A DNA stretch of 64,000 bases from Pseudomonas ovata. GTDB taxonomy: Bacteria > Pseudomonadota > Gammaproteobacteria > Pseudomonadales > Pseudomonadaceae. The position numbers and the translations under genes are program-made. Below the pieces are notes generated by a model. That model saw only the letters and a list, made by a program, of their open reading frames with translations, was not told the origin of the DNA and did no database searches. The stretch is taken from positions 62,001 through 126,000 of the forward strand of contig NZ_QFFU01000009.1 in the NCBI RefSeq assembly GCF_003131185.1. The letters run 5' to 3'. Positions 40,534-49,431 of this stretch are shown here, in pieces (positions within the stretch are counted from its first letter, which is position 1; every line of letters starts with the position of its first letter).

Positions 40534-40851
40534 ATGGCCCGCAGAAAGACCGAACAGCACATCACTGACCAGATCAAGGATCAGACCTTCAGCGAACTGC
40601 AGGCGCTGATCGAAGAATCCGACAAACTGCTCAAGGACAGCGCCTCGCTGGTAGGCGAAGAAGCGGAAAACCTGCGTGAACAATTGAGCCTCAAGCTCAA
40701 GCAGGCCGCCGACTCGATCATCAACGTGCGCGAGCGCACCCGTCCGGTGGTCGAAGCCACCGAGACCTACATTGGTGGCCATCCGTGGCAGACCGTGGCC
40801 ATCTCGGCCGGCTTTGGCCTGGTGGTAGGACTGCTGCTGGGTCGTCGTTGA
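40534..40851 (+). CDS. DUF883 (ElaB/YqjD-like) membrane-anchored protein
   Basis: 105 residues with AAAGGAAAG before the ATG. Residues 10-75 are an amphipathic helical stretch rich in Glu, Lys and Gln. The C-terminus ends with a short hydrophobic anchor AGFGLVVGLLLGRR, the usual DUF883 end. E. coli homologues bind ribosomes at the inner membrane in stationary phase. It is divergent from the 84-residue gene with a 139-bp gap. Confidence 0.88.
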   Translation: MARRKTEQHITDQIKDQTFSELQALIEESDKLLKDSASLVGEEAENLREQLSLKLKQAADSIINVRERTRPVVEATETYIGGHPWQTVAISAGFGLVVGLLLGRR

Positions 40852-40876
40852 TCGATAACGCCGCGTAACCGTGCAC

Positions 40877-41227
40877 TTACAGTGCGCGGTTAACCACGCC
40901 AGGTTCGGCAAAGCGATGTGACTTGGCGACCTTGGCCTGCAACGCCGTCAATTGCGTACTTGCCTGCTCTTCGGACTCGTAGGGCCCCAGCAGGATCTGT
41001 TGCTTGCCATCGATGTTCACGATCACCGGCGCATAGTGGCGCTCAAGCAGCCAGGCACTGGTGTCACTGACCGCTTCACGCGTGTTCATCTGGATGTACC
41101 ACTTCGGCTGCTTGACTTCAGCGGCCTGAACCGGCGCACTGGCGGCCTCGCGAGCCGGTGGCTGGGGCTTGCCTGCGTCGCATCCGGCCAGTGCCAGCAC
41201 TGCCATCATCATTACCCTCTTGCGCAC
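40877..41227 (-). CDS. SPOR-like lipoprotein
   Basis: 116 residues from a GTG at 41227, supported by AGGAG 8 bp upstream. The short signal peptide ends in LALAGC (lipobox, Cys at 16). Residues 43-110 (WYIQMNTREAV, then QQILLGPYESEEQASTQLTAL) have the shape of a SPOR domain, which binds denuded septal peptidoglycan. The repeat is short and the call is by pattern only. Confidence 0.72.
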   Translation of the reverse strand: MRKRVMMMAVLALAGCDAGKPQPPAREAASAPVQAAEVKQPKWYIQMNTREAVSDTSAWLLERHYAPVIVNIDGKQQILLGPYESEEQASTQLTALQAKVAKSHRFAEPGVVNRAL

Positions 41228-41501
41228 GTCGAACTGCTCCTGCCTGAATGAAGAGGCCGCGAGTCTAGCACTCCCGGCCCGCGATTCGACGGGTGCGTAA
41301 AGGTGTCGCAGGTCCCTGCAGTGACCCGCTCAGGCCCGGTCATGGCTGCCTTTGCAGGGTGCACGGTCCATTCCCCGCCGATCGCCATCATGTAATCAGA
41401 TATTTCACCAACGATCTTGCCAACCGCCCGGCGGCACTGCACAGCCATGACCGGCCACTATGCTCAACACGGAACCTCCTCATCGCTGCAGGAGTCAACG
41501 T

Positions 41502-42569
41502 ATGTGCCTCCACGACCCGCTGTATTGTTTCATTCCACCGTACATGCTCGAACACATGTCTGAATCCCCCAACCGCAAGGTTCGATACTGTGCGATTGCC
41601 AACATTGCCTGCCGATCAGCGTACATCGCCACACGCCTGGCCACCTTGGGCAGCGCAACGCAACCGGTGCTGGCCAGCGCACATGGGCATAAACACCGGT
41701 TGATCTACGACGCTCGCGACAGCACCGAACTGCCGGGCCGCCTGGTCCGTCAGGAAGACCAGGCGCTCACGGGCGATGCGGCAGTGGATGAAGCCTTCGA
41801 CGGCTCGGGCCTGGTGTATGACTTTTATGAGCAACTGTTCGAACGCCGTTCGCTGGACGATAACGGCATGCCGCTGATTGCTTCCGTGCACGTGACCGAA
41901 GTCGACATGCAGGGCGATCGGGTGCCCCTCAATAACGCCTTCTGGAACGGCCGGCAAATGGCTTACGGGGACGGGGATGGCGAAGTCTTCACGCGCTTTA
42001 CCGCCAGTCTGGAAGTCATCGGCCATGAGTTGACCCATGGCGTGCAGAGCTTTACCTCGCAACTGCTGTACCAGGGCCAGTCCGGCGCCCTCAACGAGCA
42101 TTTTGCCGATGTATTCGGTGTGCTGGTGCGCCAGTGGCATGACGGTACACCGGCCAATGACGCCAGCTGGCTGATCGGCCAGCAACTGTTGGTGCCGGCC
42201 CCTACCCGGCGCGGCATACGCGACATGCTGCACCCCGGCACCGCCTACAGCGGCGATCCCGACCTGGGCGACGATCCACAACCGGCGCACATGACGGACC
42301 TGTATACCGGCCAGCGTGATCGTGGCGGGGTGCATATCAATTCGGGGATTCCCAACCGCGCCTTTGCGTTGCTTGCGCAGGCACTGGGCGGCAACGCCTG
42401 GGAAGTGGCCGGACGGATCTGGTATGAGACGCTGTTGCAATTGCCAGCCAACAGCCAGTTCAGCGACTGCGCGCGCATCAGCGCCAGGCTGGCCGGCCAG
42501 CGCCGCTACGGTGCTGCGGCCAGGCGCGCCGTCATTGCCGCCTGGCGAGAGGTGGGGGTTCGGGCATAG
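41502..42569 (+). CDS. protealysin-like M4 zinc metalloprotease
   Basis: 355 residues from the ATG at 41502 (AGGAG upstream). The short propeptide starting MCLHDPLYCFIPPYMLEHM is the mark of the protealysin branch of thermolysin-type proteases. Zinc ligands and catalytic Glu are in HELTH (175-179) with the third ligand Glu199 in ALNEHFADVFG. A later His is in GGVHINSGIPNRAF. There is no Sec signal, so it stays in the cytoplasm or leaves by another route; protealysin cleaves OmpX and actin in Serratia. It is followed 26 bp later by its likely inhibitor. Confidence 0.92.
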   Translation: MCLHDPLYCFIPPYMLEHMSESPNRKVRYCAIANIACRSAYIATRLATLGSATQPVLASAHGHKHRLIYDARDSTELPGRLVRQEDQALTGDAAVDEAFDGSGLVYDFYEQLFERRSLDDNGMPLIASVHVTEVDMQGDRVPLNNAFWNGRQMAYGDGDGEVFTRFTASLEVIGHELTHGVQSFTSQLLYQGQSGALNEHFADVFGVLVRQWHDGTPANDASWLIGQQLLVPAPTRRGIRDMLHPGTAYSGDPDLGDDPQPAHMTDLYTGQRDRGGVHINSGIPNRAFALLAQALGGNAWEVAGRIWYETLLQLPANSQFSDCARISARLAGQRRYGAAARRAVIAAWREVGVRA

Positions 42570-42595
42570 CCCGACCGACAGAAAGAGTGCAGACC

Positions 42596-42922
42596 ATGAA
42601 AGTGTGTGTCATTCAGTCGGGCGGTTTTGCCGGTACGATCAGTCACTATGAAGTGGATGCCGATACGTTGCCGCCGGCAGATGCCGATCAGTTGAAGAAA
42701 CTGGTGCACTGCCTGGACCTGCCGCCGTCCGAACAGCGATTCGATGAGCAAAGCACCGATCTGAAACAGTATGAGGTTACCGTCGAATATCAGGGCGAAA
42801 CGGTGTGCCTGGTGTTCGATGAGCGCAACATCCCCGCCCCCGTTCGCCCCTTGCTGAAATTTTTGCAAGCACACGCAGCGAGGCAGCCCTCTAGCATCAG
42901 GCACAGGAACAGGCCAGAATAA
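42596..42922 (+). CDS. emfourin-like protease inhibitor
   Basis: 108 residues from the ATG at 42596 with GAAAGAG before it; a GTG at 42587 would add three residues. It starts MKVCVIQSGGFAGTISHYEV, similar to emfourin, the slow tight-binding inhibitor of protealysin encoded next to that protease in Serratia. Position right after the M4 gene, same strand, supports an enzyme-inhibitor operon. Identification rests on the N-terminal GGFAG motif, size and context. Confidence 0.8.
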   Translation: MKVCVIQSGGFAGTISHYEVDADTLPPADADQLKKLVHCLDLPPSEQRFDEQSTDLKQYEVTVEYQGETVCLVFDERNIPAPVRPLLKFLQAHAARQPSSIRHRNRPE

Positions 42923-43094
42923 TGGCCTGTTGCCGATCACTTCGGCGACAGGCCCCTGGCAAGCTACGAACATCGCCACAGCACTGCGGTCCATCCTTGA
43001 ATGGCTGCGTTTGAATACACGCCGCAACGGCCTCAACAAGGTATTTTCCTGTACCTTTTCCTTTACCGTTCAGGATCTGCATTTACCGCATTCG

Positions 43095-43724
43095 ATGAGT
43101 ATTGAAGACCCCCACCCTCAACCACCGGGCCTGATCATCTGCGAGCATTGCGACTCGCTGTATGAAATTGCGCCTTTGCGTGCCGGCGAGTCTGCCTATT
43201 GCCTGCGCTGTCGTGCCCTGTTGGGTCGTGGCCAGCGCATGTCCATGGAGCAGTGGCTGGCCCTGACCGTGGCCGCCGCCGTGTTATTTGTGCTGGCCAA
43301 TATCTTCCCGGTGATCAGCATCAGCATGAAGGGCCTGAGCAACGAGGTGACCCTCTGGCAATCGGTCGAGGCCCTGGCCCAGGGGCGCATCACCCTGATC
43401 GCCCTGGTGGCCGGCCTGTCGATCATCTTTGCCCCGCTGCTGCAGATCCTGCTGTTGCTGTGGGTATTACTGCATGCCCAGCGCGGCGTGGTGGCGCCCG
43501 GCTTCAAGGCTTGCATGCGCGCCCTTGAGCACCTGCGGCCCTGGAGCATGCTGGAGGTGTGCATGCTTGGCATTCTGGTGGCCATCATCAAGTTGTCCGG
43601 CATGCTCGACGTCCACCCTGGCGTCGGGCTGTGGGCCATGGCCATGTTGATGGTGCTGATCCTGTTGATCGCCAACCGCAACATTCGCAGGCTGTGGGAT
43701 GTGCTGGAGGTGAAACCGTCATGA
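43095..43724 (+). CDS. pqiA: paraquat-inducible protein A-like, first half (LetA/PqiA)
   Basis: 209 residues with an N-terminal zinc-ribbon (CEHCDSLYEIAPLRAG, then CLRCRALL) and four helices. The segment LFVLANIFPVISISMKG is the PqiA signature. In E. coli PqiA is one protein with two such halves; here the halves are separate genes with a 4-bp ATGA overlap. It is an inner-membrane partner of the MlaD-type protein PqiB in lipid movement between membranes. Start weakly supported; no good ribosome site is visible. Confidence 0.88.
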   Translation: MSIEDPHPQPPGLIICEHCDSLYEIAPLRAGESAYCLRCRALLGRGQRMSMEQWLALTVAAAVLFVLANIFPVISISMKGLSNEVTLWQSVEALAQGRITLIALVAGLSIIFAPLLQILLLLWVLLHAQRGVVAPGFKACMRALEHLRPWSMLEVCMLGILVAIIKLSGMLDVHPGVGLWAMAMLMVLILLIANRNIRRLWDVLEVKPS

Positions 43725-44335
43725 GCGAGATTCCCTACGCCCACCAGCACAAGCTGTGTCTGTGCCACATCTGTGGCCAGGCCTGTGCCGAAGACGCTCA
43801 CTGCTGCCCGCGCTGCGATTCGCCCGTGCACCGGCGTAAACCCAACAGCATCGTGCGGACCTGGGCCTTTCTGATCGCCGGGCTGATTTTCTACATTCCG
43901 GCCAATACCCTGCCGGTGATGTACACCACCCTGCTGGGCAACAGCAGCGAAAACACCATCATGAGCGGCGTGATCGAATTCGTGCATGGCGGCTCCTGGG
44001 ACATTGCCCTGCTGATCTTCATTGCCAGCGTAGTGGTGCCCTGCGTGAAATTCGCCGTGCTGGGCATGCTGCTGATCACCTGCCAGCGCCGCAGCCGCTG
44101 GGCCATGGTCGAGCGCGCCCGGTTGTATCGCTTTATCGAGCTGATCGGCTACTGGTCGATGCTCGATGTGCTGGTCGTGGCCCTGGTGGCCTCTCTTGTG
44201 CAGTTTCGCGAACTCAGCAGCATCGAGCCGCGTATCGGCATCCTGTTCTTTGGTTTGGTCGTGGTGATGACGATGTTCGCCGCCATGAGTTTCGATCCCC
44301 GGCTTATCTGGGATGCAGAGGTTGAAGATGCCTGA
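43721..44335 (+). CDS. pqiA: paraquat-inducible protein A-like, second half
   Basis: 204 residues. A zinc ribbon CHICGQACAEDAHCCPRC, then four helices with IFYIPANTLPVMYTTLLG, the same signature as in the first gene. It overlaps the first pqiA-like gene by 4 bp and the pqiB gene by 8 bp. Both halves should combine into the usual eight-helix PqiA in the inner membrane. Confidence 0.88.
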   Translation: MSEIPYAHQHKLCLCHICGQACAEDAHCCPRCDSPVHRRKPNSIVRTWAFLIAGLIFYIPANTLPVMYTTLLGNSSENTIMSGVIEFVHGGSWDIALLIFIASVVVPCVKFAVLGMLLITCQRRSRWAMVERARLYRFIELIGYWSMLDVLVVALVASLVQFRELSSIEPRIGILFFGLVVVMTMFAAMSFDPRLIWDAEVEDA

Positions 44336-46007
44336 CAACACCCCCCCTACGTCGGCTACCGCGCCGGCCAGCCCCGAGATCAAGTCGCGCCGGGTACGTA
44401 TCTCGCTGGTCTGGCTGGTGCCGATCGTCGCCGGCCTGATCGGCCTGTCGATGGCCGTGCACGACTGGCTGAATATCGGCCCGAAGATCACGGTCAGCTT
44501 TCAGACGGCCGAAGGCCTGGAAGCCAACAAGACCCAGGTCAAGTACAAGAATGTGGTCATCGGCATGGTCACTGCCATCGAGCTGAGCGAAGACCGCAGC
44601 CATGTGCAGGCCACCATCGAGCTGAACAACAGCGCCGGCCCCTTCACACGGGTCGACAGTCAGTACTGGGTGGTGCGTCCGCGTATCGGCGCCCATGGCG
44701 TGTCCGGGGTCGACACCCTGCTTTCAGGGGCATTCATCGGTGCCGATGCCGGCAGCGCCGAGCAGACCAAGGACACTTTCATCGGCCTGGAAACGCCGCC
44801 GCCTATCACCTTCGGCGAAAAAGGCAAGCGCTTTATCCTGCACACCGACGACCTTGGTTCGCTGGACATCGGCTCGCCTATCTACTACCGACGCATCCAG
44901 GTCGGTCAGGTGGTGGGCTACAACCTGTCCGAAGACGGCAAGGGCGTGGACATCCAGATCTTCATCAACTCGCCCAATGACAAGTACATCACCACCGACA
45001 CCCGCTTCTGGAATGCCAGCGGTGTAGACGTCACCGTCGGCGCTTCGGGCCTGAAGATCAATACCCAGTCGCTGGCCTCGATCGTCTCCGGCGGCATTGC
45101 CTTTCGCGAGCCGAACTGGAGCCCGGACACCAAGCCGGCCGACGAGAACGCCGAATTCCGCATTTTCGATGACCAGGCCGCCGCCCTGGCACCGCCCGAT
45201 GGCGAACCGCGTTATATCCGTATGCGTTTCAACCAGTCACTGCGTGGCCTTGCCGTCAACTCACCGGTGGACTTCCTGGGCGTGAACATCGGTCGGGTCG
45301 TCTCGGTCGACCTGGACTACGACCCGGTCACCAAGACCTTCCCTGGCATCGTGGGCGCCCTGATTTACCCCAAGCGCCTGGGCGCGGCCGATTCCAAGTT
45401 GCAGCAACTGGCCGGTGGCGGCGATCCGGACGAACAATCGGCACGGATTCTCGGAGCGTTTGTCAGCAATGGCCTGCGTGCCCAGGCGCGCACCGGCAAC
45501 CTGCTGACCGGGCAGTTGTACATCGCCATGGAATTTGACCCCAAGGCAGCGAAAGTCGCCTTCGACCCCAAGGCGCGACCGCTGGAAATCCCGACCGTGC
45601 CGGGTAGCTTCGACAAGTTGCAGGAACAACTGCAGGCCTTTGTCGACAAGCTGGGCCGTCTGCCGATCGACGAACTGGCCGGCAACCTCAATGGCACCTT
45701 GAGCGAATTGCAGAAGACCCTGAAAACGGTCAATGGCAGCGTGCTGCCGCAAATGCGCGGTGCGCTGCAACAGGCCGAGAAAACCCTGGCCACCGCCAAC
45801 GACACGCTGGACGAAGACTCCCCCGGTCGCCAGCAACTGGGCCAGGCCATGGAGGAAGTGCAGCGCGCTGCCCGCTCGATGCGCGTGCTGACCGACTTCC
45901 TGGGCCGTCAACCCGAATCCTTGATCCGTGGCCGCAGCAGCGAGTCGGCACCGGCTTCCTACAAGAGCTCGTCTTCACGCACCAAGAACCTGGAGCCACA
46001 ACAATGA
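44328..46007 (+). CDS. pqiB: intermembrane transport protein PqiB (MlaD/MCE family)
   Basis: 559 residues from the ATG at 44328 (AGAGG upstream; the ATG at 44313 is less suited). One membrane anchor (about residues 25-42), then three MCE domains starting ITVSFQTAEGLEANKTQVKY, KRFILHTDDLGSLDIGSPIYY and YIRMRFNQSLRGLAVNSPVDF. A C-terminal helical tail (from about 420) forms the needle. It builds a hexameric tunnel across the periplasm for lipids. Confidence 0.94.
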   Translation: MPDNTPPTSATAPASPEIKSRRVRISLVWLVPIVAGLIGLSMAVHDWLNIGPKITVSFQTAEGLEANKTQVKYKNVVIGMVTAIELSEDRSHVQATIELNNSAGPFTRVDSQYWVVRPRIGAHGVSGVDTLLSGAFIGADAGSAEQTKDTFIGLETPPPITFGEKGKRFILHTDDLGSLDIGSPIYYRRIQVGQVVGYNLSEDGKGVDIQIFINSPNDKYITTDTRFWNASGVDVTVGASGLKINTQSLASIVSGGIAFREPNWSPDTKPADENAEFRIFDDQAAALAPPDGEPRYIRMRFNQSLRGLAVNSPVDFLGVNIGRVVSVDLDYDPVTKTFPGIVGALIYPKRLGAADSKLQQLAGGGDPDEQSARILGAFVSNGLRAQARTGNLLTGQLYIAMEFDPKAAKVAFDPKARPLEIPTVPGSFDKLQEQLQAFVDKLGRLPIDELAGNLNGTLSELQKTLKTVNGSVLPQMRGALQQAEKTLATANDTLDEDSPGRQQLGQAMEEVQRAARSMRVLTDFLGRQPESLIRGRSSESAPASYKSSSSRTKNLEPQQ

Positions 46008-46621
46008 CCCTGCGCCTGAAACTGGCGGTCCTGGCCACGGCCCTGGGACTGGCCGCCTGCTCCTCACCGGTGATGCGTTACTACACCCTGGTGGCGCCGC
46101 TCGACACCGTGCCGGCAACCAAGAGCCCACCAGCGCCGTTCCAGTTCGAGATGCTGGCCGTGCAGTTACCGGTGCAGGTCGACCAGCCTCCGCTGGTGGT
46201 TCGCCAGGGAGACGGGAGCCTGGCCATTCTGGATACCGAGCGCTGGGGGGCGCCTTTGGGCGATGAGTTCCACGACGCCCTGACCGCCCAGCTGGAAAGC
46301 CGCCTTGGCCGCCGCGACGTGGCCGGCCTGCCCAAGGACAATCACCAGCCGCTGCTGTCGCTGCGTACCGATGTGCGGCGCTTCGAATCGGTTGTCGGCA
46401 ATTACGCGCTGATCGATGTGGTCTGGAATCTGGGGATGCGCAACGGTCCGACAGGCAGCCCGCGCACCAACCTGACCTGCAGCAGCGTGATCCGTGAGAA
46501 TGCAGGTCCAGGCCTGGAAAGCCTGGTGCTGGCGCATCAGGCTGCCGTGGCGCGCCTGGCGGACGACATTGCCCGCACTGCCACGCAATGGGCAAGCCGA
46601 CCTGCTGCAGGCTGCCCGTAA
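46004..46621 (+). CDS. pqiC: PqiC-family outer-membrane lipoprotein
   Basis: 205 residues. The signal peptide has lipobox LAAC (Cys at about residue 19), then SSPVMRYYTL, the normal ABC-type transport auxiliary (DUF330) start. The ATG overlaps the pqiB stop by 4 bp. It anchors the PqiB tunnel to the outer membrane. It is the last gene of the operon, followed by a hairpin at 46,677-46,700. Confidence 0.92.
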   Translation: MTLRLKLAVLATALGLAACSSPVMRYYTLVAPLDTVPATKSPPAPFQFEMLAVQLPVQVDQPPLVVRQGDGSLAILDTERWGAPLGDEFHDALTAQLESRLGRRDVAGLPKDNHQPLLSLRTDVRRFESVVGNYALIDVVWNLGMRNGPTGSPRTNLTCSSVIRENAGPGLESLVLAHQAAVARLADDIARTATQWASRPAAGCP

Positions 46622-46981
46622 TCCTCCCTGCATTGCTTGCCAGCCGGGTATATCCTGATCACCTCAACGGCAACAAACAGGTAGCCCACGGGCTACCTGT
46701 CACACCCGGCGCTTAACAATTTTCTACGCAACCCTCTCACAACAGCACAATGAAAAAGAGCAAAAATTGTTCTAGTTCGTACAAAAAAGTACCAGCCACC
46801 ACTATTGCCCTCTGAGTTTTACGGGTATCTTTGCCTGCGCAAAACAATGTGTGGGGGAACTTTCGATATAGACCATCAGTTGATGCCCTTTTATAGGCAG
46901 CCGGTCTGTTCACTCCTTTATTAAATGGATATAAATCCGCAAAAACAACCCTCATGCGGATGATTTATTGAGGACAAACGG
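46622..46981. other. AT-richer intergenic region before an XRE regulator
   Basis: 360 bp without a supported gene and clearly poorer in GC than its surroundings. It begins with the pqiC hairpin and then holds runs such as AAAATTGTTC and the promoter area of the XRE gene. A 72-codon minus-strand frame inside it has no ribosome site. The composition suggests imported DNA. Confidence 0.55.
46677..46700 (+). terminator. hairpin downstream of the pqi operon
   Basis: ACAGGTAGCC, loop CACG, GGCTACCTGT: a perfect 10-bp stem 56 bp after pqiC. There is no T-tract, so it may be an mRNA-stabilising or rho-assisted end rather than a strong intrinsic terminator. Confidence 0.6.
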
Positions 46982-47419
46982 ATGATAGGAATTGGTCCAC
47001 GCCTAAAGCAAGAGCGTGTACGCCTGAAACTTTCGCAAAGTGCGCTTGGTACTATTGGAGGTGTTGAAACCAACGCACAAGGCAACTATGAAAGCGGTCT
47101 CAGATTTCCCAGAGCCGATTACCTGTCTCGTATCGCAGAAGCCGGAGTCGATGTTGCCTACGTTGTTACCGGCCAGAAAAAGCTGGCCCTTAATGGGGTC
47201 AACGCTGTTGAGTCCGATCTTAATCGCGTGATTGCCCGTCTGCACGCCAGCCTGCATGACATGACCCAACAGCTTTATCAAATGACCCACCTGCTGGACG
47301 CGCGTTACAGCGAAAAGGACGCTATGAGTTGCCCCCCGCTCGAGACCATCCGTACTGAAGCCGAAGCCATCAGCCTGGCGATCGTGCGCCTGATCTATGT
47401 CACGTCAAAGCTTGGATAG
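46982..47419 (+). CDS. XRE-family helix-turn-helix regulator
   Basis: 145 residues with TGAGGA before the ATG. Residues 6-60 are an HTH of the XRE type (LKQERVRLKLSQSALGTIGGV, then YESGLRFPRADYLSRIAEAG). Residues 70-145 are helical and may dimerise. It resembles stand-alone repressors found in phage-derived spots of Pseudomonas. The surrounding low GC and lack of an obvious target suggest foreign origin. Confidence 0.82.
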   Translation: MIGIGPRLKQERVRLKLSQSALGTIGGVETNAQGNYESGLRFPRADYLSRIAEAGVDVAYVVTGQKKLALNGVNAVESDLNRVIARLHASLHDMTQQLYQMTHLLDARYSEKDAMSCPPLETIRTEAEAISLAIVRLIYVTSKLG

Positions 47420-47643
47420 TCACTTCAGGAATAAGCTTATAACTCCATGTTCCAGCCGCGCGACAGTCCCTTGCGAGGGCCTCTGCCAATCGTGACCATG
47501 CTGCCAGCTGTGAGACGTTACGTCGGCCCCTGGCAAACCGCCCCTCTGGTATTTCTGTCGTTACCAGCCCGCTATCAGGCTGTTACCTGTTTTTGCTCGC
47601 CGGGTCTCCTTACCCACGCTGCGACACAAGACAGGTAACGCGC

Positions 47644-48386
47644 ATGGACAACTAACCCGACCAGCAAGCTCTCAAAGAATGTCACAAGAGCTGTGGGCCA
47701 GTGGCGATTATGCCGTTATCGGCACCCGGCTGCTGCTGACAGCCGAGCTATTGGCCCAGGCCTGCGATCTGCGCTACGACGACAAGGTTCTGGACGTCGC
47801 CGCCGGCCGTGGTAATGCCACCCTCGCTGCGGCCCGTTGTGGTGCCGTGGTGACATCGACCGATTTTGTACCGGCCTTGCTGGAGCGCGGACGTGAACGC
47901 GCACGTGCCGAACGCTTCGATGCCAGCTTTCTGGAGGCTGACGCCGAACACTTGCCCTTTGCAGACGCCAGCTTCGATGCCGTGCTTTCGAGCTTTGGCG
48001 TCATGTTCACCCCCGACCAGGCCCGATCCGCTGCGGAACTGGCTCGCGTGTGCCGGCCTGGCGGGCGAATCGGCCTGACCTGATGGACACCGGATGGCTT
48101 CATCGGCCACCTGTTCAAGACCCTTGCACGCCATCGCCCACCTCCCGCCGGCGTGCCTTCGCCATTGCTGTGGGGTATCGAAGCGCACCTGCGCACCTTG
48201 CTTGATGACCAGATTCGAACGTTGCGTGCCAAACCCCGGCTGTTCAGTCTGCGCTACCGCTCGGCCGAGCATTTCATCGACGTCTTTCGCACCTGGTACG
48301 GCCCGCTGCATCAGGCCACGGCCGCGCCGGCGCCCGTTTTGCCGCGAGGCAAGGCTGGCGCCGCGAAGTCTGGTCATTCCAGATGA
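47644..48386 (+). pseudogene. decayed class I SAM-dependent methyltransferase
   Basis: The core (from 47,679) is a clear methyltransferase: VLDVAAGRGNATLAAAR (SAM motif I), then LEADAEHLPFADASFDAVLS. It is broken three times. The expected start MDN at 47,644 is followed by TAA. A frameshift near 47,672-47,684 separates DQQALKE from LWASGDYAVIG. An in-frame TGA at 48,081 interrupts GRIGLT-(stop)-WTPDGFIGHLFKTL. Homology then continues to FRTWYGPLHQA and breaks where an inverted-repeat element begins. It is therefore not functional unless the TGA is read through. Confidence 0.82.
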
Positions 48387-48420
48387 GTGGCGAGTAACGC
48401 CGTCTCGCGGCAAAACAGGC
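48332..48420. repeat. inverted-repeat element replacing the methyltransferase 3' end
   Basis: Perfect 13-bp arms, GTTTTGCCGCGAG at 48,336-48,348 and its complement at 48,404-48,416, extend to about 17 bp with one mismatch. They enclose 55 bp with no ORF. The left arm begins about where homology of the methyltransferase stops, so a small mobile element or REP-like pair may have caused the truncation. Confidence 0.6.
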
Positions 48421-48471
48421 CCGGCCCTTCGGGTTGCGTGCCCAATCTCGCCATGCGGTGTTGGAGGACGA

Positions 48472-49431
48472 TCAACCCGTCTGGCGCGGCACCAGCGTGA
48501 CCCAGTAGCGAGTGCGGGTCTGCACCTGCAGCGGCAGGCTGGCGGCCAGCAGTTGCAGCACCCGGTCGGTGTCGTCGAGACGAAAGGCACCGGTGACGCG
48601 CAGTTTTTCCAGGCTAGGGTCCCAGTGCAGGACGCCAGGCCGATAACGCGCCAGCTCGGTCAGGAAACTGCCCAGCGGGCGATTTTCAACGGTCAGCACG
48701 CCGCTTCGCCAGTCGGGTTGTTGCACGTCAAAATGCTCCACCGTACCGACGCCTGTCACATTGAGCCAGGCGCGCTGCCCGCCCTGCAGATGCACCGCAG
48801 CACCGGCCAGCGGTTGCAGCTCGACCTGCCCGCGCGACACGGATACACGACAGCGCCCGGCCTCTTCGCGCACGCACACCTCGGCACCACTGGCCATGAT
48901 CTGCCCCAGGCGGGTCTGCAAGGTCAGGGCCGGCGCGGTATCGACCATGCTCAGCGCCACCTCTCCTTCGACCAGCATCAGCCGGTGCTGGCCAGCGTGC
49001 CAGTCCAGGTTCACGGCCGTGGCGGTATTGAGTTGCAGCAGGCTGGCGTCGGACAGACGTACAGTGCGCTGCTCGCCCGTACCCGTGCGCAGGTCGGCGC
49101 GCCAGGCCATCACCGGGGCCTGGCGACTGAGCACCCAGCCGGCGGGCAGCAAAGCCGCGACCACCAGGGCACGCTTGAGCAGCGCCCGGCGTTGCGGGTC
49201 CGCAGCCGAGCGGTCAAGACTGGCCATGGCCAGTTGCGGTGGCACATCGGCAAAGCGCTGGCGCAGGCCCTGGGCTTTTTGCCACATCTGTTCATGGCTG
49301 GGCGACTGTTCACGCCAGCGCTGCAAGCCGGCGCGATCCTCGGCACTGGCGGTGCCGGACTCGATCAATGCCAGCCAGCGTGCTGCCGCATGGGCCACCT
49401 GCCGGGCAGGGTCGTGGCCGACCGAACTCAC
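48472..49431 (-). CDS. fecR: FecR-family anti-sigma/iron-signalling protein
   Basis: 319 residues from a GTG at 49431 that overlaps the fecI stop by 4 bp. DUF4880 (about 10-52), one membrane helix (about 85-105), then the FecR domain (LRTGTGEQRTVRLSDASLLQLNTATAV and so on). A C-terminal STN-like DUF4974 part (DPSLEKLRVTGAFRLDDTDRVLQLL) follows. It normally transmits a receptor signal to FecI. No TonB-dependent receptor gene follows. Confidence 0.9.
   Translation of the reverse strand: MSSVGHDPARQVAHAAARWLALIESGTASAEDRAGLQRWREQSPSHEQMWQKAQGLRQRFADVPPQLAMASLDRSAADPQRRALLKRALVVAALLPAGWVLSRQAPVMAWRADLRTGTGEQRTVRLSDASLLQLNTATAVNLDWHAGQHRLMLVEGEVALSMVDTAPALTLQTRLGQIMASGAEVCVREEAGRCRVSVSRGQVELQPLAGAAVHLQGGQRAWLNVTGVGTVEHFDVQQPDWRSGVLTVENRPLGSFLTELARYRPGVLHWDPSLEKLRVTGAFRLDDTDRVLQLLAASLPLQVQTRTRYWVTLVPRQTG

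Noticed and set aside
46737..46955. 72-codon minus-strand frame divergent from the XRE gene
   Set aside because: No ribosome site and no recognisable motif; probably the promoter region of the XRE gene.
47447..47638. 63-codon frame between the XRE gene and the methyltransferase remnant
   Set aside because: Irregular composition, no ribosome site, no motif.
48081..48083. Selenocysteine reading of the in-frame TGA in the methyltransferase
   Set aside because: The gene also has an upstream TAA, a frameshift and a lost 3' end; relatives as I know them have an ordinary residue there, and I see no SECIS-like hairpin immediately after the TGA.
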